Part shown: one piece after another, positions 8,453-16,825 of the stretch
How positions within the stretch are numbered: the first letter of the stretch is position 1
Layout: each line of letters opens with the position of its first letter
From: a bacterium
GTDB lineage: Bacteria; Gemmatimonadota; Gemmatimonadetes; Longimicrobiales; RSA9
Length of the DNA stretch: 64,000 nt
Direction: 5' to 3'
NCBI GenBank assembly: GCA_003242735.1
Contig: QGVH01000001.1
Span: 186,001-250,000 of the forward strand
Made by a program: the position numbers and the translations under genes
Notes under the pieces: generated by a model
The model's input: only the letters and a program-made list of their open reading frames with translations
Database searches by the model: none
What the model was told of the DNA's origin: nothing

Positions 8453-9523
8453 ATGGAGAGGAACGACGAACCCAGGGACCAGCGGCCGCAGCTCCGGCTG
8501 ACGCAGCTCTCGCACGGCGCCGGTTGAGCGTGTAAGCTCGGCGCCTCCGAGCTGACGCAGGTCCTGCGTCACCTGGTCCCGTTTCACGACGCCGCGGTCC
8601 TCGTCGACGCCGGCACGTCCGACGACGCCGCGGTCTATCGCGTGGACGCGGAGCGTGCTCTCGTGGCCACGGTGGACTTCTTTACGCCCATCGTGGACGA
8701 CCCGCGGGACTTCGGCCGCATCGCGGCGGCGAACGCGCTCTCGGACATCTACGCGATGGGCGCGCGGCCGCTGTTCGCGTTGAACCTCGTCGCGTTCCCG
8801 CGCGCGCACCTCGGCACCGGCGTGCTCGAGGAGATCGTGCGTGGCGCGGGCGAGATCGCGCGCGAGGCCGGCATCGCCATCATCGGCGGGCACTCCATTG
8901 ACGACGCGGAGCCCAAGTTCGGCCTCTGCGTGATCGGAGAGGCCGTGCCGGACCGGATCGTGCGCAACTCGACCGCGCGCCCCGGCGATGTGCTCGTGCT
9001 GACCAAGCCCATCGGCACCGGCGCGATTTCGACGGCGCTCAAGCGCGGCGTCGCGGAGCCGCACGCCGTCCAGGCCGCGGTCGAGAGCATGACGACGCTG
9101 AACCGGGCAGCGGCGGAGGCGATGCTGCGTGCCGGCGCGAGCGCCGCCACCGACGTGACCGGCTTCGGCCTGCTCGGCCACCTGCGGGAGATGGTGCGGG
9201 GCAGCCGCCTCGCCGCCGTCGTGCGCGCCTCGGCGGTGCCGCTGCTCCCCACCGCCCTCGGGCTCGCCGAGCGCGGCATCCTCCCAGGGGGCAGCAAGCG
9301 CAACTTCGACGACGTCGCGGGCGATGTCCGCTGGGCCGACGCGGTGCCCGAGCCGCTCCGGCGGCTGCTCTGCGACGCGCAGACCTCCGGCGGCCTGCTC
9401 ATCGCTGTCGCGCCGGACCGCGCGCAGGGGCTGCTGGCCGAGCTGCGGGACGCCGGCCTCACGGCCGCCGAGATCGGCTGGCTTTACGAGGGTCCGCCGG
9501 GCACCATCACCGTCGAGCCCTGA
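8453..9523 (+). CDS. selD: Selenide, water dikinase with in-frame TGA (selenocysteine)
   Basis: SelD makes selenophosphate from selenide and ATP for selenocysteine and selenouridine synthesis. The frame runs from ATG 8453 to the stop at 9521-9523 with one internal TGA at 8525-8527. Around it the protein reads LTQLSHGAG-U-ACKLGASE, which aligns with E. coli LTQYSHGAG-C-GCK, so the TGA stands exactly at the catalytic Cys17 position and Lys28 matches the essential lysine. Downstream, DFFTPIVDDPRDFGRIAAANALSDIYAMG, GGHSIDDAEP, TDVTGFGLLGHL and LLCDAQTSGGLL are all classic SelD blocks (356 codons in total). A TACATT -10-like element at 8440-8445 sits so close to the ATG that the mRNA may be almost leaderless. 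Treating the TGA as a stop would hide the true N-terminus. Confidence 0.93.
8535..8571 (+). promoter_or_regulatory. Candidate bacterial SECIS element in selD
   Basis: Two adjoining hairpins follow the UGA inside the coding sequence. The first pairs AGCTCGG with CCGAGCT (8535-8553). The second pairs TGACGCA with TGCGTCA around a GGTCC loop (8553-8571), with the apical GGUC about 32 bases after the UGA. E. coli fdhF SECIS also presents a GGUCU apical loop to SelB, and the spacing falls within the range reported for bacterial SECIS elements. The two hairpins share one base and may be alternatives. Confidence 0.65.
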
Positions 9524-9531
9524 AACGAGAA

Positions 9532-9564
9532 CCGGAGGCGAGAGACCGGGTCTCCCGCCTCCGG
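9532..9564. terminator. Bidirectional hairpin between selD and a lipoprotein gene
   Basis: A 15-base arm starting CCGGAGGCG pairs with GTCTCCCGCCTCCGG across a 3-base loop with one mismatch. It lies nine bases after the selD stop and between convergent genes, so it probably terminates both transcripts. Confidence 0.65.
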
Positions 9565-9608
9565 CTCCGTCCTCCCACCGCGCCGGGCCGCTTGCCGGCT
9601 TCCCGGGC

Positions 9609-10139
9609 CTACTCCGAGCCCACCCGCTTCGTGAACGCCACGGTCAGCACGCCCGGCACCGGGTCCTGCAGGGGCAGGTCCGCCCACTCGGGCACGAGCT
9701 GCTGGAGCCGCGCGAGCGGGACGCTCGCTTCACCCGAGAACTGGAGCGTGGACGCCGTGGCGTCCAGCGAGAGGTTCACGCGGCGGGGCAGGAGGATCCG
9801 CGCCGGGTCCGTGGCGTTCTCGAAGGTGACCTCGATGCCGAACTCGCGCAGCCGGTACGTGGCGCCGGCGATGGTGACGAAGTTCGTCGCCGGATCACGG
9901 AACACGAGCTGGGCCGTGTTGGCCATCGGCGAGACGTTGAGCTCCGGCCGATCCGCCGGCGGGAGCAGGGGAAGGAGGCTTCGCTCCTGGAGCTGGGCGC
10001 CTGCGGGGTCGAACTTGAGGACCGTGAGGTCGTACGTGCCCGCGACGTCGCTCCGGGACACGGTCGGCTCGGCCGGGTCATCACTACAAGCCGCGACGAC
10101 CGCCGTGACCACGGCGAGCAACGCAACGCGCCAGCGCAT
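9609..10139 (-). CDS. Lipoprotein, unknown function
   Basis: The 176-residue product starts with a lipoprotein signal (MRWRVALLAVVTAVVAAC, Cys18 being the expected lipidation site) followed by an acidic SDDPAEP linker. The rest is beta-rich with a VAGTYDLTVLKF strand, as in many small outer-membrane-anchored lipoproteins of this lineage. GAAGGAGG stands upstream of the ATG at 10139. Function is unknown. A second lipoprotein at 29123 has a similar plan (Cys-DSDD, then a weight-like GRW strand), so the two may be distant relatives. Confidence 0.7.
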   Translation of the reverse strand: MRWRVALLAVVTAVVAACSDDPAEPTVSRSDVAGTYDLTVLKFDPAGAQLQERSLLPLLPPADRPELNVSPMANTAQLVFRDPATNFVTIAGATYRLREFGIEVTFENATDPARILLPRRVNLSLDATASTLQFSGEASVPLARLQQLVPEWADLPLQDPVPGVLTVAFTKRVGSE

Positions 10140-10227
10140 CCTGCCTCCTTCAGCGAATCCTGGAACTGCTCTCACGACGACAACTCCCTCGAAGGACGCC
10201 GCGCCGTTGCGCGGCATCCCAATCCTA

Positions 10228-10251
10228 CGCCCCGGCCCTCGCCCGGGGGCG
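10228..10251 (-). terminator. Hairpin after lpdA
   Basis: CGCCCCGG pairs with a G-rich arm (CCGGGGGCG, one bulge) shortly after the lpdA stop on the minus strand. It is the likely end of the pyruvate dehydrogenase operon. Confidence 0.4.
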
Positions 10252-10269
10252 GCGACGTGGGGTCCGGGC

Positions 10270-11667
10270 TCAGATGTGCAGCGCCCGGCCGAGCGCGGCG
10301 AGCGCCGCTTCGCCGATCGCTTCCGAGAGCGTCGGGTGCGGGTGCATCGCCCGCTCCAGCTCCTCGACCGTCGTCTCCAGCCGCCGGCCGACCACGAACT
10401 CGCCGATCAGCTCGCTCGCGTGCGGGCCGACGATGTGCGCGCCGAGGACCTCGCCGTAGCGCTTGTCGCGGATCACCTTGACGAAGCCCTCGGTGTCACC
10501 GGCCGTGCGCGCCCGCCCGTTCGCGCTGAACGGGAACGTGCCGACCTCGATGTCCAGCCCGCGCTCGCGCGCCTTCGCCTCCGTCAGACCCACCGACGCC
10601 ACCTCCGGGTGACAGTACGTCACACTCGGGATGTTGTCGTAGTCCACGCCGGCGTGCTCGTCGCCCGCGATGGCCTCGGCCGCCGCGATGCCCTCGAACA
10701 TCGCCTTGTGCGCCAGCAGCGGCGGACGCGCCACGTCGCCGATCGCATAAATGCCCGGCACGTTCGTGCGCATCTTGGCGTCCACCACGATGAACCCGCG
10801 ATCCACCTGCACGCCCGCCGTCTCCAGGCCGATGTCGTCCACGACCGGAGCCCGGCCGACGGCGACCAGCACGCGCTCGACGTCGAGCGTCTGCGCCTTG
10901 CCGCTCTTGGGCTGCACCGTCAGCTTCACGCCGTCCTTGCCGACGCTCGCCTTCTCCAGCCGCGCGCCGGTCAGCACTTCGATGCCGCGCTTCTTGAAGC
11001 TGCGGGTCACGACGGCCGACGACTCTTCGTCCTCGTTCGGCAGCACACGGTCCAGCGCCTCGATGACCGTGACCTTGGCGCCGAACGAGGCGTACACGTC
11101 AGCGAACTCCATCCCGACCGCGCCCGCGCCGATCACCGCCAGCGACTCCGGCATCGCGGTGGGGAAGACGGCGTGATCCGAGCTCCAGACACGATCGCCG
11201 TCGATCTTCAGGATCGGCAGGTCCTTCGGACGCGAGCCGGTGGCGATGACGACGTTCTTCGCCTCGAGCACCCGCTCGCCGTCCTCCCCCTTGACCACCA
11301 CCTTGCCCCTGCCCGCGAGCCGGCCCCAGCCCTTGACGTGTTCGACCCCGTTCTTCTTGAACAGGTACGCCACGCCCTTGGCACCCTGGTCCGCCACCTT
11401 CTTGGCGCGCTTGGCCGCCGCCGCGATGTCCAGCTCCACGTTGCCGACCTTGATGCCGAACTCGGCCAGCTCGCCGAGCCGCGCCGCGTAGTGCGCGCTC
11501 TCGAGCATCGCCTTGGTCGGGATGCAGCCCCAGTTGTTGCACGTGCCGCCCAGCTTGTCCGCCTCGACGCACGCGACCTTCATCCCGAGCTGGGCCGCCC
11601 GCAGCGCCGCGACGTACCCGCCGGGGCCCGCGCCGATCACTACCACGTCGAACGAGTTCTCCGCCAC
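10270..11667 (-). CDS. lpdA: Dihydrolipoyl dehydrogenase (E3)
   Basis: E3 re-oxidises the dihydrolipoyl groups of the E2 subunit using FAD and NAD+. The 465-residue protein has the N-terminal FAD motif VVIGAGPGGYVAALRAAQLG and the redox-active disulfide GGTCNNWGCIP. It also has a second nucleotide motif GAGAVGMEFADVYASFG, the FAD phosphate-binding YAIGDVA, and the C-terminal HPHPTLSE that supplies the catalytic His-Glu dyad. The start is GTG at 11667 with GAGGTG upstream. It is the last gene of the pdh operon, separated from pdhC by two strong hairpins. Confidence 0.95.
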   Translation of the reverse strand: MAENSFDVVVIGAGPGGYVAALRAAQLGMKVACVEADKLGGTCNNWGCIPTKAMLESAHYAARLGELAEFGIKVGNVELDIAAAAKRAKKVADQGAKGVAYLFKKNGVEHVKGWGRLAGRGKVVVKGEDGERVLEAKNVVIATGSRPKDLPILKIDGDRVWSSDHAVFPTAMPESLAVIGAGAVGMEFADVYASFGAKVTVIEALDRVLPNEDEESSAVVTRSFKKRGIEVLTGARLEKASVGKDGVKLTVQPKSGKAQTLDVERVLVAVGRAPVVDDIGLETAGVQVDRGFIVVDAKMRTNVPGIYAIGDVARPPLLAHKAMFEGIAAAEAIAGDEHAGVDYDNIPSVTYCHPEVASVGLTEAKARERGLDIEVGTFPFSANGRARTAGDTEGFVKVIRDKRYGEVLGAHIVGPHASELIGEFVVGRRLETTVEELERAMHPHPTLSEAIGEAALAALGRALHI

Positions 11668-11705
11668 GCCGCACCTCGTGTCGTTTCGGGTCCGGAACCC
11701 TCGAT

Positions 11706-11724
11706 CACTGCCGCGCCGGCAGTG
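11706..11724 (-). terminator. First intra-operon hairpin between pdhC and lpdA
   Basis: CACTGCC pairs exactly with GGCAGTG across a GCGCC loop. With the neighbouring 10-bp hairpin it could reduce read-through into lpdA or protect the pdhC mRNA end. Confidence 0.45.
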
Positions 11725-11728
11725 ACGG

Positions 11729-11752
11729 CGCCGCGGCCATGCGGCCGCGGCG
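11729..11752 (-). terminator. Second intra-operon hairpin between pdhC and lpdA
   Basis: CGCCGCGGCC pairs exactly with GGCCGCGGCG across a 4-base loop, six bases after the pdhC stop on the minus strand. It has no T-tract. It could be a partial terminator or an mRNA-stabilising structure. Confidence 0.5.
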
Positions 11753-11757
11753 GCCCG

Positions 11758-13185
11758 TCACACCAGCATCATTCCCGGCTCCTCCAGGAAGTCCTTGAGC
11801 GTCTGGAGGAAGCGCGCGCCGGTCGCGCCATCCACCACGCGATGGTCGCAGCTCATGGTCACGCGCATCCGCGGCCGCACCACGACCTCGCCGTTCTCCA
11901 CCACCGGCTTCTCCTCGATCTGGCCGATGGCGAGGATCCCCGCCTCGGGCGGGTTGATGATCGCCGTGAACTCGACGATGCCGTACATGCCGAGGTTGGA
12001 GACCGAGAACGTGGCGCCCGTATACTCCTCCGGCGCGAGCTTGCGCTGCCGCGCACGCGCCGCGAGGTCGCGCACCTCCCGCGCGATCTGCGCCACGCCC
12101 TTCAGGTCCGCATCCCGGACGACCGGCGTGATGAGACCATCCTCCACGGCGACCGCGACGCCCACGTGCACCCGGCCGTAGCGTCGGATGACGTTCTCGC
12201 CCCACGACGCGTTGACCTCCGGATGCCGCCGTAGCGCCTCGGCCGTCGCCTTGATGATGAAGTCGTTGATGGACGTCTTCTCGCCCGAGGCCGCGAGCCG
12301 CGCGTTGACCCGCTCACGCACTTCGAGCAGACGCCGCGCATCCACCTCGATGGTGAGATAGAACGTCGGCACCGGGCCGATCGAGGTCGCCAGCCGCTTC
12401 GCGATGGTCTTGCGCATCTGCGTGGCGGGGATCTCCTCGACCTCCGGAACGGCCGGCACGCCGACCGTCGGGCGCGCGACCCGCGGCGCCTCCACCGCCG
12501 GCACCGCCGGCGCGGCCGCCCGCGCCGCCAGCGCGCTCTCGATGTCGCGCTTCGTGATCCGGCCGCCGGGGCCCGTGCCCTGGATGCTGGCCAGCTCGAG
12601 GCCGGCCTCCGCCGCGAGCCGGCGCGCCAGCGGCGAGGCCTTCACCCGGCCGTCCGGCGGGACCGCCGCCGGCTCGACCCGGCCGCCGGCGATCCGCTGC
12701 TGGTCCGTTCCCGGCGGCGCGGGCGTGGGCCGACGGTCCGGCGACTCCACGGCCGCCTGCACGCCCGTCGCCGCCTGCGCGCGCTCCGTCTTGTCCGCTC
12801 CGGCCAGACCGGCTGCCGCCTCGCCGACCTGCCGCGCACCCCGCGTCTCCTCCGGCGGGCCCGCCTGCGGCGCGGGGGACGGCGCGGCGTGCGTCGGCTC
12901 CGCTGCCCCCGCCGGCGCCTCCTGGAGGATCGCCGAGATATCCTCGTCCGGCGCCGCAATGACGCCGATCACCGCGCCGACCGGCGCCGTGGCGCCTTCC
13001 TTCAGGAACTGCTTGCGCAGCACGCCGCTGCCGCGCGCCACCAGCTCCATCGTGGCCTTGTCCGTCTCGATCTCGGCCAGGATGTCGCCTTCCTTCACCT
13101 CATCGCCCTCGGCCTTCAACCACCGCACGATCTGCCCTTCTTCCATCGTGGGCGAGAGGGCCTCCATGTGGACCTTGGTTGCCAT
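11758..13185 (-). CDS. pdhC: Pyruvate dehydrogenase E2, dihydrolipoamide acetyltransferase
   Basis: E2 forms the core of the complex and transfers acetyl from lipoate to CoA. The 475-residue protein has one lipoyl domain at the N-terminus (lysine in ETDKATME near residue 42) and a long Pro/Ala-rich linker. A peripheral-subunit-binding domain follows around residue 205 (SPLARRLAAEAGLELASIQGTG), and the catalytic domain ends with the DHRVVDGA active-site motif. The ATG at 13185 directly precedes the conserved first strand and is chosen over an upstream start. It lies 28 bases downstream of pdhB in the same operon. Confidence 0.93.
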   Translation of the reverse strand: MATKVHMEALSPTMEEGQIVRWLKAEGDEVKEGDILAEIETDKATMELVARGSGVLRKQFLKEGATAPVGAVIGVIAAPDEDISAILQEAPAGAAEPTHAAPSPAPQAGPPEETRGARQVGEAAAGLAGADKTERAQAATGVQAAVESPDRRPTPAPPGTDQQRIAGGRVEPAAVPPDGRVKASPLARRLAAEAGLELASIQGTGPGGRITKRDIESALAARAAAPAVPAVEAPRVARPTVGVPAVPEVEEIPATQMRKTIAKRLATSIGPVPTFYLTIEVDARRLLEVRERVNARLAASGEKTSINDFIIKATAEALRRHPEVNASWGENVIRRYGRVHVGVAVAVEDGLITPVVRDADLKGVAQIAREVRDLAARARQRKLAPEEYTGATFSVSNLGMYGIVEFTAIINPPEAGILAIGQIEEKPVVENGEVVVRPRMRVTMSCDHRVVDGATGARFLQTLKDFLEEPGMMLV

Positions 13186-13213
13186 GATCGACCCCTCGAG
13201 GCTCTGCGCGCGG

Positions 13214-14194
13214 CTACCGGTAGAGGACCCGCCGGCACGCTTCCGCCACACGCTCCGCCGACGGCTTTGCCAGCTTCTCCAACGACTTGTTGTAGGGCAT
13301 CGGCACGTCCGCCTGCGTCACACGCAGGACCGGCGCGTCCAGGTAGTCGAACGCCTCCTCCTGGATCAGCGCGGCGATCTGCGCGCCGATGCCGACGTAG
13401 GGCCAGCCCTCCTCCACGTACACGGCGCGGTTCGTCTTCTTCACCGTGGCGAGGATCGCATCCACGTCCAGCGGGCGGAGCGAGCGAAGGTCCAGCACCT
13501 CCGCCTCCACGCCCTCCTTCTCGAGCATGGACGCCGCCTGGAGCGCGACGTGCAGCATCTTCCCGTGCGTGATGATGCTCACGTCCCGCCCCTCCCGCTT
13601 CACATCCGCCACGCCCAACGGCACGATGAAGTCGGGGTCCTCCGGCACCTCGCCCTTCAGCGCGTACAGGAGCTCGCCCTCCATCACCACGACGGGGTCA
13701 TCGTCGCGGATCGCCGCCTTCAGCAGCCCCTTCGCATCCGCGGGCGTCGCCGGGGTGCACAGCTTGATGCCCGGGAAGTGCGCGTACGGCGACTCCATCG
13801 CCTGGGAATGCTGCGCCGAGAGCTGGAGCGCCGCGCCCGTCGGGCCACGGAACACGATCGGGCACTTGAACTGGCCGCCCGACATGTACAGCATCTTCGC
13901 GGCGCTGTTGAACACCTGGTCCATCGCCAGGATCGAGAAGTTGAACGTCATGAACTCGATGATCGGCCGGAGACCGACCATCGCAGCGCCGATGCCCAGC
14001 CCCGCGAAGCCCAGCTCGGTGATGGGCGTGTCCACCACGCGCATCTCGCCGAACCGGTCCAGCATCCCCTTCGAGACCTTGTACGCGCCGTTGTAGACTC
14101 CGACCTCCTCACCCATGAGGAAGACGTCGGGGTCGCGCTCCATCTCCTCGACCATGGCCTGGTTGAGGGCCTCACGATAGGTCATCACCGCCAT
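13214..14194 (-). CDS. pdhB: Pyruvate dehydrogenase E1 component, beta subunit
   Basis: E1 alpha2-beta2 decarboxylates pyruvate using thiamine diphosphate. The 326-residue protein shows the standard E1-beta opening (TYREALNQAMVEEMERDPDVFLMGEEVG), where the GEEVG glutamate activates the cofactor. The typical FNFSILAMDQV, AQHSQAM and LRSLRPLD segments follow. It starts three bases after the pdhA stop, so translation is coupled to the alpha subunit and stoichiometric synthesis is expected. Confidence 0.95.
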   Translation of the reverse strand: MAVMTYREALNQAMVEEMERDPDVFLMGEEVGVYNGAYKVSKGMLDRFGEMRVVDTPITELGFAGLGIGAAMVGLRPIIEFMTFNFSILAMDQVFNSAAKMLYMSGGQFKCPIVFRGPTGAALQLSAQHSQAMESPYAHFPGIKLCTPATPADAKGLLKAAIRDDDPVVVMEGELLYALKGEVPEDPDFIVPLGVADVKREGRDVSIITHGKMLHVALQAASMLEKEGVEAEVLDLRSLRPLDVDAILATVKKTNRAVYVEEGWPYVGIGAQIAALIQEEAFDYLDAPVLRVTQADVPMPYNKSLEKLAKPSAERVAEACRRVLYR

Positions 14195-14197
14195 GGC

Positions 14198-15286
14198 TCA
14201 GCCCTCCATCCGGTCCATGCGGTCGAAGAACAGCCGGCCGTGCTCCGGGATCTGCGCATAGACGTCCTTGTACAGCTCCTCCGCCGGAGGCTCGGGTGAC
14301 TTGTCCGCGAACTCCGCGGCGTCCTCCACCTCGGCCTGAACCTTCGCATCCATCTCGTTCAGCTCGTCCTCCGTCAGCATCCCGTGCTCACGGAGCAGGT
14401 CGATGAAGATCCGGATCGGATCCTTCTTCTTCGCCTCCTCGACCTCTTCCTTCGTGCGGTAGACCCCGTGCACCGGGTCCGACATGGAGTGGCCCATGAA
14501 CCGGTAGCAACGCGCCTCGATCAGCGTCGGGATCGACTCCTCCCGCGCACGCGCCACCGCTTCCGCGACCGCCTCGCGCACCGCGAGCACGTCCATCCCA
14601 TCCGCGACCGCCGACGGCATGTCGTACGCGGACGCCTTCTGCGAGATGTCGTACAGCGACGACGCCCGCTCCCACGCCGTCCCCATCCCGAACCGGTTGT
14701 TCTCCACGATGAAGATCACCGGCAGCTTCCACAGCGCCGCCATGTTCAGCGACTCGTGGAACGCGCCCTGGTTCACCGCGGCCTCGCCCATGAAGCAGAG
14801 GCAGACCCGGTCCTCGCCCTTGTACTTGATCGCCCAGCCGACGCCCACCGCCAGCGGGATCTGGCCGCCGACGATGCCCCAGCCGCCCAGGAAGTTCTTC
14901 TCGGCGCTGTACAGGTGCATCGAGCCGCCCTTGCCCTTGGCACAGCCGTCGATGCGGCCGTACAGCTCCGCCATGACCTCGCGCGCCGTCATGCCCTTGG
15001 CCAGCGCGTGCACGTGCTCCCGGTACGCCGAGATCACGTAGTCATCCGGCCTGAGGACACTGATCGCGCCGACCGCCACGGCTTCCTGGCCGATGTACAG
15101 GTGGCAGAAGCCCCCGATCTTGCCGAGTGCGTAGGCCTCCGCGCACTTCTCTTCAAAACGGCGGCCCAGCAACATCTGATAGAGCAGACCGTGCAAGGTC
15201 TCGCGGTCCAGGCCGCCCAGCGCACGCTTGTCGCGGGCCGGCTCCTCGACCGCGGCCTTGCGCGCCGCCGCCTTCGTCTCCGCCAT
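14198..15286 (-). CDS. pdhA: Pyruvate dehydrogenase E1 component, alpha subunit
   Basis: The 362-residue E1-alpha carries the thiamine-diphosphate motif beginning GKGGSMH and ending in the ENNRFGMGT region. It also has the phosphorylation-loop-like YRFMGHSMSDP segment seen in the family. The ATG at 15286 follows a GGAGAG site; the next ATG upstream (15298) would add four residues. Everything further upstream in frame is low-complexity. It is followed by pdhB with a 3-base gap and preceded by lipA, whose stop lies 91 bases away, so lipoate supply is genetically tied to the complex that needs it. Confidence 0.94.
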   Translation of the reverse strand: MAETKAAARKAAVEEPARDKRALGGLDRETLHGLLYQMLLGRRFEEKCAEAYALGKIGGFCHLYIGQEAVAVGAISVLRPDDYVISAYREHVHALAKGMTAREVMAELYGRIDGCAKGKGGSMHLYSAEKNFLGGWGIVGGQIPLAVGVGWAIKYKGEDRVCLCFMGEAAVNQGAFHESLNMAALWKLPVIFIVENNRFGMGTAWERASSLYDISQKASAYDMPSAVADGMDVLAVREAVAEAVARAREESIPTLIEARCYRFMGHSMSDPVHGVYRTKEEVEEAKKKDPIRIFIDLLREHGMLTEDELNEMDAKVQAEVEDAAEFADKSPEPPAEELYKDVYAQIPEHGRLFFDRMDRMEG

Positions 15287-15377
15287 TCCGCTCTCCATCT
15301 GTTTCACCGTCTGTCCTGCGCCGCCCGATACCCGGCGCGGCCGCCGCGGCCCCGTGGTCCCGCTGCCCCTGGACACC

Positions 15378-16505
15378 TCAGCTCCCCACCGCGCGCCGCG
15401 GCTCGATCTGAACCAGCACGGGCGGCCGTGCGGGGCCGTTCCCCGCACCACCGCCGCGTACCCCCACCACCTCCGCCGGTGCCGGCACATCCGCCTCCAG
15501 GATCTCCTGGATCCGGCCGACGCCGCCCGCCGTCACCGTCCGCGCCTGCTTCTCGGCGTGGTAGCTCGAGCGGACCAGCGGGCCGGACTCCACGTGCCGG
15601 AACCCCAGCTCCTCCTCACCCACCCGCTTCCACTCCGCGAACTCCTCGGGCGTGACCCACCGCACCACCGGCGCGTGGTACGGCGAGGGCCGGAGGTACT
15701 GACCGAGCGTGAGGATGTCCACCCCCGCCTCCCGCAGATCCACCATCGCCTTGCGGATCTCCTCCGCCGTCTCGCCCAGCCCCAGGATCACCCCGGACTT
15801 GGTCAGCATCCCCGGGTCCATCCGCTTCGCGGCGCCGAGCAGCGAGATGCTCCGCCAGTACCGCCCCCCCGGCCGCGCCCACGGATGCAGCCGCTCCACC
15901 GTCTCCAGGTTGTGGTTCAGGATGTCCGGCCGCGCTTCGACCACCGTCCGCAACGCGGCCTCATCCCCCTTGAAGTCCGGGATCAGCACCTCGACGGTGC
16001 ACCCGGGCCGCGCCTCCCGGCACAGCCGGATCGTCTCCGCGAAGATCGCCGCGCCGCCGTCCGGCAGGTCATCACGGTTGACGCTCGTGATGACGACGTG
16101 CTCCAGCTCCAGCGTCGCGACGGCCTCCGCGACGCGCCGGGGCTCGTCCCAGTCCAGCTCGGTGGGCATGCCATGGGCGATCGCGCAGTACTTGCACGCC
16201 CGCGTGCAGACATCCCCGAGGATCAGGAACGTCGCGGTCCCCGCCTCCCAACACTCGCCGATGTTGGGGCAGCCCGCCTCCTCGCACACCGAGTGCAGCC
16301 GCTGACCCCGCATCAGCCGTTTCAGGCGCAGGTAGTTCGGCCCGCCGGGCGACCGTACCTTCAACCAGCCCGGCTTGCGCTCGCCCAGCGCGATCGGCCG
16401 CTGCCCCTCCAGCACGGGCAGCCGCGCCGTGCCCTTGGACTTGACGATCCCTGTATCCTTGCCCTGCGGCGCGTAGCCCGACGCCGCCTGCGCTCGCTCT
16501 CTCAT
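15378..16505 (-). CDS. lipA: Lipoyl synthase
   Basis: LipA inserts two sulfur atoms into protein-bound octanoyl groups to make lipoate. The 375-residue protein has both iron-sulfur motifs: the auxiliary cluster [12 protein letters not shown] near residue 75 and the radical-SAM CTRACKYC near residue 100. The C-terminal RSSYHAE contains the conserved serine that ligates the auxiliary cluster. The ATG at 16505 follows AGGAG. The C-terminus runs about 50 residues past this motif and is Gly/Ala/Pro-rich. It heads the pdh operon. Confidence 0.95.
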   Translation of the reverse strand: MRERAQAASGYAPQGKDTGIVKSKGTARLPVLEGQRPIALGERKPGWLKVRSPGGPNYLRLKRLMRGQRLHSVCEEAGCPNIGECWEAGTATFLILGDVCTRACKYCAIAHGMPTELDWDEPRRVAEAVATLELEHVVITSVNRDDLPDGGAAIFAETIRLCREARPGCTVEVLIPDFKGDEAALRTVVEARPDILNHNLETVERLHPWARPGGRYWRSISLLGAAKRMDPGMLTKSGVILGLGETAEEIRKAMVDLREAGVDILTLGQYLRPSPYHAPVVRWVTPEEFAEWKRVGEEELGFRHVESGPLVRSSYHAEKQARTVTAGGVGRIQEILEADVPAPAEVVGVRGGGAGNGPARPPVLVQIEPRRAVGS

Positions 16506-16825
16506 GTCGACTCCTGTCCCCCGCGCCACGGCGCGCGGCTATGCCCGGCCGTCCGCGAGGCCGCTCCGCTCATCGCGTTCTGGAAGCCAGCCCCTCAACA
16601 TACCATCCCCGCCAACCCCCAGCAACGACGCACGCTGTCCAGCGTCCAGGGCCGGGGCACGGGCGGCTCCGGCCGGATCGCGCTCGACCTCTGGAAACCT
16701 GGAGAAGGCGGACGGCGGTATCCGGGAAGCCGGACAGGGGCGCCGCCCGGACGGGCCGCCCGGTGAGGGTGGGGAATCAGGGGGGCGGGGGGCCCCGCTC
16801 TGGCGCCGGGACCTGCCCGCCCGGC
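16506..16825. other. Intergenic region, 320 bases
   Basis: The region lies between the lipA start and the stop of an upstream epimerase gene, both on the minus strand. It contains the candidate lipA-pdh promoter at 16597-16625 and GC-rich sequence without a convincing gene. Confidence 0.4.
16597..16625 (-). promoter_or_regulatory. Candidate promoter of the lipA-pdh operon
   Basis: Read on the minus strand, TTGCTG and TATGTT are separated by exactly 17 bases, about 90 bases upstream of the lipA start. The -10 matches TATAAT at 4/6. The area is locally less GC-rich than its surroundings. It is a prediction from sequence only. Confidence 0.35.

Noticed and set aside
8525-8527. selD as a pseudogene because of the internal TGA
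   Set aside because: The TGA falls at the catalytic Cys/Sec site, all downstream motifs are intact and a SECIS-like hairpin follows, so selenocysteine is far more likely than decay.
9592-12234. Long plus-strand open frame opposite lpdA and pdhC
   Set aside because: Its composition is a mirror of the real genes on the minus strand and it contains no recognisable protein pattern.
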